This document shows, one piece after another, positions 34,606-46,213 of a stretch of 64,000 bases of DNA. The DNA comes from Moringa oleifera (Eukaryota > Streptophyta > Magnoliopsida > Brassicales > Moringaceae): NCBI GenBank assembly GCA_021397835.1, contig JAJFZO010000747.1, forward strand, positions 7,646,501 through 7,710,500, in the 5' to 3' direction. Position numbers and translations under genes: made by a program. Every line of letters starts with the position of its first letter. Within the stretch, counting starts at the first letter, position 1. Under the pieces are notes generated by a model. The model searched no databases. It saw only the letters and a list, made by a program, of their open reading frames with translations, and was not told the DNA's origin.

Positions 34606-35850
34606 GGAAGAGTTATTTTTTCTATTTAATAGCCTACCCATCTTGGAAATGACTAAGTAAGAGGTAGGGTCTAGCGGCTCGAAGAGCATCGCACTTCACA
34701 TGGTGTTTAATGCACCCTCAACAACCCTTGAAAATCCGAAGGGCTAAGTGCCTCCCGCGCTTGATCATACTCATAACCGCATCAAGTCTACAAGATGAAC
34801 AACCTTTAATCGATGGAATAATGTTCGCAAAGGAAGTTAGCAAAATGGATTCATGACATTAAAAAAAAAGATTGGCTCTAAGGGTTGGGAATGAGGGTCT
34901 AATTCTTGAACCCGTCGGTTATCAATGGACTGCTTGAGCCGCATGTTTAAGAGTAATTATGACTCCTTTGAGGTCGCCAAATGCCTCATTATCTAATTAG
35001 TGATGCACATGAATGGATTAACGAGATTTCGTTGTCCCTATCTACTATATAGTGAAACCACAGCCCAAGGAACAGGCTTGGTAGAATTAACAAGGAAAGA
35101 AGACCATGTTGAGCTTAATTGTAGTCCGACTGTGTGAAATGACTTGAGAGGTGTAGGATAAGTTGGAGTCGAAAAAGGCGAAAGTGAAATAGCTCTATTT
35201 TGAATGGTATTTTACTTATTTCGTGAATCGAAGGCATGTCCTATTGATCCTTTAGACCTTTAAAATTTAAAGCTAGAGGTGTGAGAAAAGTTATGATAGG
35301 GCTCACTCACTCGTGGCAACCAAGTGTGGAAAACGGCTTTGCTTTTTAATCCTTCGATGTCGACTCTTCCTACTACTGTGAAGTAGAATTCACTAAGTGT
35401 TGGATTGTCCACCCACTAATTGGGAATGTAAGCTGGGTTTAGACCATAGTGAGATAGGTTAATTTTATCCTACTGATGCCCGTGCTATGATAGTAATTCA
35501 ACCTAGTACGAGAGGAACCAATGATTCATATAATTGGTCATCGCAATTGGTTCAAAAGGGAGTGGCATGAAGATACTCTGTGCTAGATTATGACAAAATG
35601 CCTGTAAGTTTAGAATTTGGGCTAGAAGCGATGTATATGCCTATCGCTCGATTACCGTGTGTTATTGGTCTAGCCCGTGTGGTAGAAAAGCCTCACGGGT
35701 TGCTTTGAAGCATAATTCCCATAGAACGACAAGTAGAATCCTTCGTAAATGACTTAAATAAGTGACGAGGTATTGTAAATGGCAGAGTGGCCTTGCTGCC
35801 ACGATCCACTAAGATTCAACCCTTTGTCGTTTCGATTAGTCCCTCCTCTT
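34606..35850 (+). rRNA. 25S rRNA pseudogene fragment, 3' half with two internal deletions
   Basis: Starts at GAAGAGTTATTTTTTCTATT and continues to the 25S 3' end (GTCCCTCC near 35841). Compared with the other copies, about 240 nt are missing at about 34945 (between the CTGCTTGAGC and GAGTAATTATGACTC landmarks) and about 225 nt at about 35232 (between GTGAATCGAAG and the GCATGTCCTATTGATCC landmark). The sarcin-ricin core AGTACGAGAGGAACC (35515-35529) is unchanged. The deletions remove conserved core structure, so it is not functional. Confidence 0.91.
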
Positions 35851-36070
35851 CCCTTGTCTCCACCCTTGGAACAATGGTCCCCCTTTTTTTAATAATCAAT
35901 GCCACAAGGTTCGAATTCATCCCTTTAAATAATGACCTTGGAAAATAGGCAAGCCACTTGGGCTTATAAAGAATAAGCAACAAAAGGGAAAACACTTGGA
36001 AAAATAAATAGAAGCATTAGGGAACCAAGGGTTACTCCAAAGAAAGATAATAGAAATTTTCCCAAGTCAT
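35851..36070 (+). other. IGS start downstream of 25S (copy 4), no retrotransposon insert
   Basis: Matches the other IGS starts (AATAATCAATGCCACAAGG; GGGAACCAAGGGTTACTCC at about 36010) but passes straight into B-type subrepeats at about 36071, without the A-type start or gag segment. Confidence 0.75.
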
Positions 36071-39000
36071 TGTTGCACGATAGATTGCCTAGTGAGCAAG
36101 CCAAGTTAGCGGCGTTGAGTGGACCATGGGCACAGGAGGCAGGCCCAGCGTCTTGCCATAGAGGGTGTGCCATTGAGGCCATGGGCACCTTAAGCGAGCC
36201 AAACCCTCATTATTGTCCCTCTATAAATTGTTGAGTGAGCCAGCCAAGGGAGTTACATTGTGCGCACTATAGGCACGGCAAGCAAGCCATGGTTGCCCCA
36301 ACAGGCATGACATATGTAGAAGGCCTAGTGTGCCACTGCAAAAGGCATGCCATCTAGGGCAAGGAAGCCCGTACGAGCCAGACCCTGAGCACTGTCCCTC
36401 GATAGACTGCCCAACGAGCGTTCGTAAAGAGCTGTGACGTATGGACCATAGGCACGAAAAGCAAGCCATAACTACCCCTAATAGGCATCGCACGGGTGGA
36501 AGGCCTAGCATGCGACTGCATGGGGCACACCAACTAGGCCATGAGCACCCCATGCCAGCCAATTGTTATAGTTCCTCAATAGATTACCTAGCGAACGAAT
36601 CAAGGGAGATGCATCACATTGACCATGGGCACGAGAGGTATGGCATGTGCAGAAGGTCAAGCATGTTGCCATAGAAGGCATGCGAACCAAGTCATGGGCA
36701 CTCCAAGTGAGCCAGACCTTCATCACTTCTTGTCCACAGACTATATAATAAACAAGCTGAAAGAGCCGCGTTCAGTGCACTATGGGCATGGAAGGCAAGG
36801 TACAATTGCCTTCAAAAGGCATGGCATGGGCAGAAGGCCTAGTGTGCAGCCCTAGAGGGTAGGCAAAAAATGCCAAAGGCACTCGAAGCGAGCTAATCCC
36901 TCGTCACTATCCCTTGAAAGACTACCCAGTTAGCATACCTAAGGAGTCGCATTGTACGAACCATGGGAATGCGAGGTAAGCCATAACTGCCCTTAGTAGG
37001 CTTGGTATGGTCGAAAGGCCTAACGTGGGGGCTGTACAGGGTGTGCCAGCTAAGCTAAGGCCCTCCACGCGAGCTAGAGCCTTGTCACTATTTCTCAATA
37101 GACTGTCGAGTGAGCATGTTAAAAGGGCCACCTTGCATAGACCATGGGCACGGCACGCAAGTTAGAGCTACCCCCAATAAGCATGGAATAGGCGAAAGGC
37201 CCAACGTGTTGCCATCGAGGGTGCACAAGCCACGCCAAGGGCACTTCACGTGAGCAAGACCCTCACCGTTGTGCCTTAATAAACTGCCTAGTAAGAGTGC
37301 CAAAGGAGTTGTCTCACATGGACCTTGGGCACAAGAGGCAAGCCATGGCTGCCCTTAATAAGCATGACATGGATGGAAGGCCCGTCATGCGGCCACAGAA
37401 GGCGCGACAGCCAAGCCAAGAGCGCCCCACATGAGCCAGACCCTCGTCATTATCCCTCGATAAACTGCTCAGTGACCATGCCAATGAAGGCACGTTGCAT
37501 GAGCCATGGGCACAAAAGGTAGGCAACAGTTGCCCTAAGCAGGCATGGCTTAAGTGGCAGGGCCAGCATGTTGCTACAAAGGGTGTGCTAGCTAGGCAAT
37601 GGGCACCTCACTTGAGCAAGACCCTTAGCACTCTCCCTCGATAGGCTGACCAACAAGTGAGCTAAAGGAGCCATGTTGGATCGATCATTGGATGGGAGGT
37701 AGGCCATGATTATCCCCAATGGGCACGAAATAGGCAAAAGGTCCAACTTGTGGTTTCACGGGGAGCACTAGCTAGGCCATGGGTAACCCATGCAAGCTAG
37801 ACCCTTATTGCTATCGCTCGATAGACTGCCTAGTGAGTGAGGCAAATGAATCGTGCTGTGCATACCATGGACATGAGAGGTAAGCCACTGCTACCCTCAG
37901 TAAGTACAACATGGGTAAATAGCGCAATGTGAGGCCGCACGGGGATGCCAACTAGGCCATGGGTGCATTACACAGTCTAGGCCCTCGTCATTGTCCCTCG
38001 ATAGACTGCCCAATGAGCAAGTGAAGTAGGCCACATTGTATAGATCATGGGCATGAGAGGTAGGCTATAATTGCCCCAGCAAGCACAACATGGGTGTAAG
38101 GCCCACTGTATGGCCGTAAGAGTTGCGTCAGCCAAGCCATGGGCACCTCAAACGAGCCACACCCTTGTTTTTGTCCATCGATAGACTGCCCAATGAGTGA
38201 GCCAAAGTAGTCGTATTGCATGGACCTTGGGCAAGAAGGGCAAGCCATGGCCGCTTCGAACAGGCATAATCATGGGCAGTAAGCCCAACACATTGTCATA
38301 GAGGATGCGCCAACCAGGCATGAGAGCCCCACGTGAGACGTACTCTCAACATTATTGTTTGATAGACTACCCAGCCAAAAAACAAAGGAAACCCCATCAC
38401 GCAGACCTTGGGCACATGAAGAGAGCCATGACCACCCAAACAGGCACAATCATGGGTAAAAGGCTGAATGTGCAGCTGCGCGGGGCATGCAATCCAAGCC
38501 ATGGGCTCTTTTTATAAGGCGAACCCTCGATGTTATCCCTTAATAGTACTAGTGAGCAATCTAAAGGAGCCATGTCGCACGGACCTTGGGCATGAAGGCA
38601 GGCCATGGGTGCCTCACATCAGATAGACCCTTGTCGTTGTCCCTTAATAGACTGCTTAATAAGTGAGTTGTGGGAGTTGCATCACACAGACCACGGGCAT
38701 TTTAAGCAGGCTACGGCTACCCATAATAGGTATGGTACTCTATATGAGAAAACTCTCGTCCTTGTCCTTCAATAGATTGCCCAACAAGAGAGCTAAAAGA
38801 GTCATGTAATGCAAACCATTGTCACTGGAGGCAGGCTATGGTTTCCCTAAGTAAGCATGGCATGGGCACTTGGCCTAGCATGCTACCGCAGAAGGCGTGC
38901 CAGCCAGGCCATTGGTGTCCCACATGAACTAGACCTTCATCATTGTCCCTCAATAGACTACCCAATAAGGGAGCCATATCGTACGAACAATGGGCATGGG

Positions 39001-42000
39001 AGGTAGACCATAGTTGCCCTTAGTAAGAATGGCATAAGTAGCATGCCAACGTACAACTGCACAAGGTATGCTAGCTGATCGAGGCCTTATGTGAGCCAGA
39101 CCCTCGTCGTTGTCCCTTGATAGATTACCTAGTAAGCGAGCCAAAGGAGCTATGCCGTGCATGCCATGGCTATGAGAGGCAAACTATGGCTACCCTTAGC
39201 AAGCATGACATGGGTGGTAGGATAAGTGTGCGGCTCCATGGGGCATGCCACGCATGTTATTCGTACCTCATGAGAGCCAAACCCTTGTCACCATCCCTCG
39301 ATAGACTTCCCAATGAACAAGCCAATAGAGCCGTGTCACTTGCATTATCGGTATGACAGGCAGGCCATGGCTGCCCTAGCAAGCACACCATGGGCAGAAG
39401 GCCTAGTGTGCAGCTGCAAAGGGCACATCACCTAGGCTATTATTGCCCCACATATGCGAGACCCTCGTTGTTGTCCATCGACAGATAGCCTAACAAGCGA
39501 GCCAAGTAAGCCATATCGTGTGGACCATTGGCATAAAAAGCAGGCCACGGCTACGATAGCAGGAATGGCATGGACAAAAAAGCAAGTGTTTGGCTACACG
39601 AGGCATGCCAAGCACTCCATGGGCACCTCACAAGAGCTAAACCCTAGTCGCTTTCCTTCGATAGTCTACCCAATGAGGAAGCCAAGGGAACCGCATCTCA
39701 TGTACCATTGGTGTGAGTGGCAAAACATGGCTTCCCCCAGCAGGCATAGGAGGCAGGCTACAGTTGCCTCTAGTAGGCAAGACGTGGGTGGAAGTTGCAA
39801 CGCGCGGCCGCATGAGGCACGCCAAATTGGCTATGAGCACCCCACGCACGCAAGACCCTTGTTGCGGTCCTTTGATGGACTGCCTAGTGAGCGAGCAAAG
39901 TGAGTCATGTCACACATACCATGGGCACAAAAAGTAGTCCATGGCTACCCTTAATAGGCATGGTGTGGGCAGAAGGCCTATGTGACACCATATGGGGCAT
40001 GCCACCCAAGCCATCAACGCCTCATATGAGCCAGACCTTTGTCATTGTCCCTTGATAGATTGCTTAAAGAATGAGCCAAGGGAGCTGCATCATATCAACC
40101 ATAGACATGGAAGGTTGGCCATGGCTGCCCCCAACTAGTATAGTAGGGGCGAAAGCCCAGATTGCTACCCCAAAGGGTGCGAGCCAGACCCTCGTCGTTG
40201 ACTATCCAATTAGCGCTAAGGGAGCCACGTCGCTCGGATCATAGGCACGAGAAGAAACCCATGGATGCCTCGAGTAGGCACAGCATTGGGGAATGGCCCA
40301 ACATGTGAGTCCACAAGGCACGATGGCCAGGCCTAGGGCACCCTACGTGAGCCAAACCCTCATCACTATCCCTGATAAACTACCCAATAAACGAGTGAAT
40401 GACGTCGCAGCCCACGTACCATGGCGAGGGAAGGAAACCCATGGCTACCCCCAGCACGTATTGCATGGGTGCCAAGCCTAGCATGCAGCAACATGAGGCG
40501 TGCCAACCATGCCTTGGACGCCTCACGTAAGCCAGACCCTCGTCATTATCCCTCGATTGATTGCTTAGCAAGCATGCCAAGAGAGTTGCATCGCAAGGAG
40601 TATCAGTACGGGAGGTAACCCATGGTTGCCACTAATAAGTACAGCATGGGCAGAAGGCTTAGCGTGCAGCCGCAAAGGGCCCGCTTGCATGAGCCAAGAC
40701 CTCGTTGCTATCTCTCGACTGACTACCCAGAGAACATGCCAAGGGAGCAACGTCACAAGGACCATAGGCATGGAAGGCAAGCGACTGTAGCCCTTAGTAA
40801 GAATGGCATGGGCAAAAGGCCTAGCATCCGATCGTGAGCCAACCCTTTGTCGTTATCCCTCGATATGCTAGTTAAAAAGTGTAGTAAGGAAGCCTTTTGC
40901 ATGGACCACGAGCTCGAAAAACAAACCAAGACTGCCTCTAGTAGGCACAGCATAGATGGAAGGCCTTACATGTTACCATAAAGGGTACACTAGCTAAGGT
41001 AAGGGCGCCCCACGCAAGCAAGACCTTTGTTGCTGCCCTTTAATATATTGGCTAACGAGCATGTCAAGGGAGCCACATTGCATAAAGCAAACGCACAAGA
41101 TGCAAGCCACAGCTGCGCTGCACTCAGTGAGCATTGCATCAGCTAAAGGCCTAGTAAGTGGCCACCAAGCGCACCAATGAGGTCGCAGGTGCCCCACACA
41201 AGACTAACCCTTATTGCTATCCTTCGATAGACTGCCCAGTGAGTTGCATCGCTGCACCAAACATGAGATGCAAGCCATGGCTGTGCTGCACCCAGGGAGC
41301 ACTACATCAACTAAAGGCCTAGTAAGTGGCCACCAAGCGCACCAATGAGGTCGCAGGTGCCCCATGCAAGACTAACCCTCATTGCTATCCCTCGATAGAC
41401 TGCCCAGTGAGTTGCATCCCATGCACCAAAGGCACTAGAGGTAAGCCACGACAAAAGGTCCAACGTGTAGCCGTTGAGCTCGTCTCAACCAGGCAATGGG
41501 CTTCTTTTGTGAGCTAAACCCTTGTTGTTGTCCTTCGATATACTGCCCAGCAAGCGTGCCAAGGGAGCCATGTCACATAGACCATAAGCATGGAAGTCGC
41601 ACCACAGCTGCCGCCACTAAGCACGGCATGGGTAAAAGGCCTAATTATGCCTGCTAAGTGAGTGTTAACGAGGCCAAGGCTCAAAATGCGAGCCAAAACC
41701 TTGCCTTAATCCCTAGACATACTGCCCACCATGTATGTCAAGAGAACTGTGCCGCATGGCCCATTGGCTCGAGTAACTAGCCATGCTTGCCCTCAGCAGG
41801 TGCAACCTAGCCAAAAGGCCTAATGTGCTGCCGTAGAGGGCACGCCAACCAGGCCATGGGTGCCCCATGTGAGCTAGAACCTTATTACTGCCCTTCAATA
41901 CACTGCCTAGTGAGCATGCAAGCTAGACCTTCATTGCTATCCCTCGATAGAATGCCTAACGAATGTGCCCAAGGAGCCATGTTGCTCGGACCATGGGGAT

Positions 42001-43921
42001 GGGAGGCAAGCCATGGTTGTCCCCAGTAGCATGGAATGGGTGGAAGGTCTAGGGTGTGGCCCCAGACCATGCACCAGCCAAGTTGTGGTCGCTCAACGTG
42101 ACCCAAACCCTCATCGCTGTCCCTTGATCGACTGCCCAACGATCGTGCCAAGGAAGCCATGTCACACTAACAATAGACACGAAAGGCAAGCCCTGCTTCT
42201 CCCAGCAGGCATGGCATAGGTAGAAGGCCCAATGTGTTGCCATAGAAGGGGCACTAGCCAGGCCAAGAAAACCTAATATGAGCTAAACCGTTATTGTTGT
42301 CCCTCGATAGATTGCCCAGCGAGTGTGCTAAGAGAGCCAAGTCGCTTGGTCCATAGGCATCGAAGGTAAGCCACGGCTGCCTTCAGCAAGCATGACATAG
42401 GCAGAAGGCCCAATGTTCGACCACAGAAGGCATGCAAGCCAGGCTAAAGGCTCTTGACGTGAGCCAAACCTTGGTTGTTGTGCCTAAATAGACTACCCAG
42501 CGAGCGCGCCAAAGGAGCCGCATCACACTGGACATTGGGTACAAGAGACAAGGCACAGTTGCCCCTATAAGGCATGGCTTAGGTGAAAGGCCCAGCATGT
42601 GGTTGCAGAGGGCATGCCAGCTAGGCCAAGGGCTAGCCACGTGAGCCAGACCATCATTGCTATCCCTCAATAGATAGCCTAAGGAATGTGCCAAGGGAGT
42701 CGCTTCACATGGATGATAGGCATGTGAAGCAAGCCACTGCTACCCCATATGGGCACAACATGCACGAAAGGCCTAGCGTGCGATTGTAGAGGGTGCGTGA
42801 GCTAGGACAAGAACGCCCCACACAAGAATGACCTTCATTGCTGTTCCTCGAATAGAATTCCCAGTGAGTGTACTAAGAGATCACGTCAAATGGACCATGG
42901 GTTGAAGGCCTAACGTGCAGTAGCAAAGGGCACCTCACGCGAGCCAAACCGTCGTCGATATCCTTAAATAAACTACTGAGTGAGCGTGTTAAGCAAGTTG
43001 TTTCTCATGAACCATTTGCATAAGAGTCAAGTCACGAATGCCCCTTATAGGCATTACTTGTGTGGAAGGCCCAACATGCTAGGGCAAAAGGCGCGTTACC
43101 CAAGCTAAAGGTGCCCCGCGCGAGCCAGACCCTAATTATTATCTTATAATATACTGTTTAGTGAGCATGCTAGACGAGTCACCTTGCATAGGCGAAAGGC
43201 ACGAGAAGTAAGCCACAGTTGCCCCTAATAGGGACAACATAGACGAACAGCCCAACATCCTACTATAGAGGGCTCACTAGCCCTAAAAGGTGCCCCATGC
43301 TAGTTAGACCCTTATCGCTGTCTTCGATAGATTGCCTAGCGAGCTGTAAAGGTAGCCACCTTGCTCAGACCATGGGCATGAGAAATAGGCCATGACTGCC
43401 CCCAAAAAGCTCAGCATGGCCAAAAGGCGAAGCGTATGACTGTAGAGGGCACGTCAGCCATGAGGCATGACCCTCATCGTTGTCCCTAAATAGACTGCCC
43501 AACGAGGATACGAAGGGAGCCACATCGTATGGACCATAAGCACAGAAGGCATGCCAAGACTACCCCTAGTAGTTATGGCCATTGTCTTATTGTGGAGAGC
43601 ACATTAACCAGGCCAAGGGCACCCTATCGGAGCTAGACTCTTGACACTGTCTGTCAATTGATTGCCTAACGAAAGTGCCAAGGGATTCATGTCGCATTAA
43701 ACTTGGGCATGAGAGGTAAGCCACTACTAGTTCGAATTGGCACGGCATGGGCGGAAGGCCCAGTGTGTGGCTATAGAAGGGCAGCAGCGACTCAAAGGAC
43801 ACCCTACGCAAGCTAAACCCTCGTTGCTATCCCTCGATAAATTGTCTAGCCACGCAAAAAGTGCGCTATGTGAGCATGACTTTCATTGCTATCCTTCGAC
43901 AGACTGCCCAACGAGGCTACT
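36071..43921 (+). repeat. IGS subrepeat array, B subtype, about 43 units (longest array)
   Basis: Nearly 7.9 kb of ~180-bp B-type units (anchor TCCCTCGATAGACTGCCCA and variants throughout). Two sub-variants mix: GAGCATGCCAAGGGAG..GGCAAGCC and GAGCGAGCCAAGGGAG..GGCAGGCC. Several fused or shortened units (near 38600 and 39740) reappear in the 46-52 kb array. It ends at 43921 where the single-copy spacer starts. No protein-coding signal beyond chance frames. Confidence 0.88.
41095..41425 (+). repeat. Recent tandem duplication within the B array (~168-bp period)
   Basis: Two adjacent units share an unbroken identical stretch of about 55 bases (from CTAAAGGCCTAGTAAGTGG, starting at 41143 and 41311), far more alike than other neighbouring units. 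They also share CAGCTGCGCTGCACTCAG-like sequence found nowhere else in the array. Confidence 0.75.
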
Positions 43922-44322
43922 AAGCTATGTGAGACTCTCAAGGTAGCCACGGGTGACTATAGGTGCAATGGACTAAGCAGCAAGCTTACACCCTGGGCCA
44001 TCCAAATGCAATGTTGGCCCAACATGCTAGCCATAATGCTTAGTTGCAAACTTTTTATGAATTAATAGTCTTTTCATTATTTAATTGCTTTAGAGATTTA
44101 TGAGTATTCTAATTCAGAGACAATTTGCAAGATTTTTTGAAATTTTTAGTGTGAAAATTCATTAAAAAATTGAGATACTTAAAAAATTTTGAAATTATTT
44201 AATGATGGTAGATATGATTATTCTCTATATCTGAGCAAAATTTCTACTAAAAACTCCTTATATATAACTTTTCAGACCCATTATGATGACTTAGGCATAT
44301 TGATGTTTAGTTCTATCTAAGA

Positions 44323-44338
44323 CTCTTTAGGGGGGAGG
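44323..44338 (+). promoter_or_regulatory. Candidate relic Pol I initiation site (best copy)
   Basis: CTCTTTAGGGGGGAGG resembles the TATA-like/G-run form of plant Pol I start sites and sits at the boundary between IGS-type repeats and putative transcribed-spacer repeats. The upstream TATA-like part is weak. Positional inference mainly. Confidence 0.33.
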
Positions 44339-44366
44339 AGTTCGCCTGCTTGATGGGTGCTCATGA

Positions 44367-44436
44367 GCCATGTGTGCTCCCCCTTACCCATCCCACATGA
44401 GTAGGCACTGGGCATGGGGAGCCTAACACACATGGC
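44367..44436. repeat. Conserved inverted repeat (hairpin), copy 3
   Basis: GCCATGTGTGCTCCCC (44367-44382) pairs with GGGGAGCC..ACACACATGGC (44416-44436). It lies about 30 bp after the G-run, as in the other two copies. Confidence 0.65.
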
Positions 44437-44640
44437 ATGGGCTTGGTGGCTTATTGCCTTGCCTATCTAGTTGATGGTGCATGGCTCACAATCACTATCA
44501 TTTACCGATAGGTGACGAGCGATATCAACCGACAAATGTTAGCATGTCCAATCAGCAGCCAATGAAGTGGGTAAAAACATGGAAAAGGAAATGAACTAAA
44601 TTATACGATAATAAGTAGAGATGTGGCTAGATAAGCTCCA

Positions 44641-45518
44641 TGGTGTGGGTGACAAAGTTAATGATGATGCATACTATACGAGGGTCTATCCATTTAAAGA
44701 ATTTTAAGCATCTAAAGTCCTTTACTGCAGGCCCTTAAGTTAGTGAATGAGGGGTTTCATCCCAACACTTCACTTTTTGAGGCCAACTCTTTACACACAG
44801 TGTGATTAATGACATGATCGTCGATTATTAGCATCGAATGAGCCACATGCAAAGGTTAGTCATGACGTGACACCCTTATTGGCAAGGTCTCATCCATGTC
44901 CCTTGCTATCAAAAACCCATCCCTCATTGTGGAAGCTCAACGACGCAGCCAGCGAAGTCAACAATGATGCATGCTATACGAGGGCCTATCAATTTAAGGA
45001 ATTTTGAACAGGCAGAGAGCTTTGCTGCAAGCCCTCAAGGTAACGGATACGCGGGTTAATCTTAATGCTTAAGCTTACCAAGACATCATCTTTGTGTAGT
45101 AGGATCGATGACACGATCATTGGTCGTTAGCGTCGAGTGAGCCACACACTAAGCTTGGGCATGGCATGACATCCCTGTTTAAGGCCCAACGATGTCCTTT
45201 ACTATCGAAAACTCGTCCCTCGTCATGGAAGCTTGATGGTGTGGGCAGTGAAATTAATGATGATACATGCTATATGAGGGCCCACCCGTTTAAGGAATTT
45301 TGAACATGCGAAGTGCTTTGCTACAGGCTCTCGAGGTGGTGGACGTAGGGGTTCATCCTAACACTCAAGCTTACCGAGGCGCATACTTTATGTTACACAA
45401 TGGACGACACGATTGTTTACCGTTAATATCAAGCAAGCCATACACTCAGCTTGGGCATGACATTACGACCGTACGGCCAAGGCCTCATTGATGTCCCTTG
45501 CTATCAAAAACTTGTCCC
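44641..45518 (+). repeat. C repeats, three units
   Basis: Units begin near 44646, 44950 and 45243 (spacing 304 and 293). The last unit is cut after TTGTCCCTCACT and joins 25S at 45519, the same break as at 16976/16977. Confidence 0.8.
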
Positions 45519-46213
45519 TCACTAAAATAAAGAACAAAGGAGTCTAACATGCATGCAAGTTAATGGGCCAGCAAACCAGTAAGTTCCATAAGGAAGCTGA
45601 TTTGTGGGATCCGTCGTTGGTGTATTGTCAATCGACCTTGATCTTTTGAGAAGGGTTAGAGTGTGAAAATGCCTCTTAGGACCAGAATGATGGGGAACCA
45701 TGCCTAAGCGGGGTGAAGCTAGGATAAACTCTAGTGGAAGCCTGCAGCGATATTGACGTGCAAATCATTCGTCTGACTTGGGTACGGGGACCACAAACTA
45801 ATCAAACCATCTAGCAACTAGCTCCCTCCGATGTTTCCATCAAGATAACTAGAGCTTAGATGTGAATTCTATTGGGTGAAGCCAACGATTAGAGGCATCA
45901 AGGGGGCAATGCCCTTGGTCTATTCTTAAACTTTAAATTGGTATTACGGGGTGATTACTTTGTTGAACCATCCCATAGAATCGAGAGGTCCAAGTGGGCA
46001 ATTTTTGTTAAGTAGAATTGGCAATGCAAGATAATCCAAAAGCTGGGTTATGGTGCCTAACTATGCACTCACCTAAAACCCATAATGGGTATTGGTTGAT
46101 TAAAACAGCAGGACTGTGGTCATAGAAGTTGAAATCCGCTAACGAATGTGTAAAAACTCACCTACTGAATCAACCAGCCCGAAAAATGGATGGCATTGAA
46201 GTGTGCAACCTAT
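45519..46213 (+). rRNA. 25S rRNA pseudogene fragment, 5'-central part
   Basis: Starts at AAAATAAAGAACAAAGGAGTC (25S around nucleotide 740; prefix of the same stretch as at 16977) and passes TTGATCTTTTGAGAAGGG (45638), GATTAGAGGCATCAAGGG (45888) and CAATGCAAGATAATCC (46021). It stops at GCAACCTATAC (about 46213), where B-type subrepeats begin. Only about 0.7 kb remains, with both ends missing. Confidence 0.9.

Larger units (their letters stand above)
43922..44640 (+). other. Single-copy spacer between B array and C repeats (copy 3)
   Basis: Aligns with 8838-9640 and 15299-16105 but starts later (CTATGTGAGACTCTCAAGG at 43929), the first ~90 bp being absent. It holds the clearest G-run site (44323-44338) and the clearest hairpin (44367-44436). 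Confidence 0.6.

Noticed and set aside
39454..39903. 149-codon open frame, the longest within the subrepeat arrays
   Set aside because: It spans about 2.5 repeat units and its protein is the repeat translated in successive units. In tandem repeats a long frame arises whenever neighbouring units lack a stop by chance.
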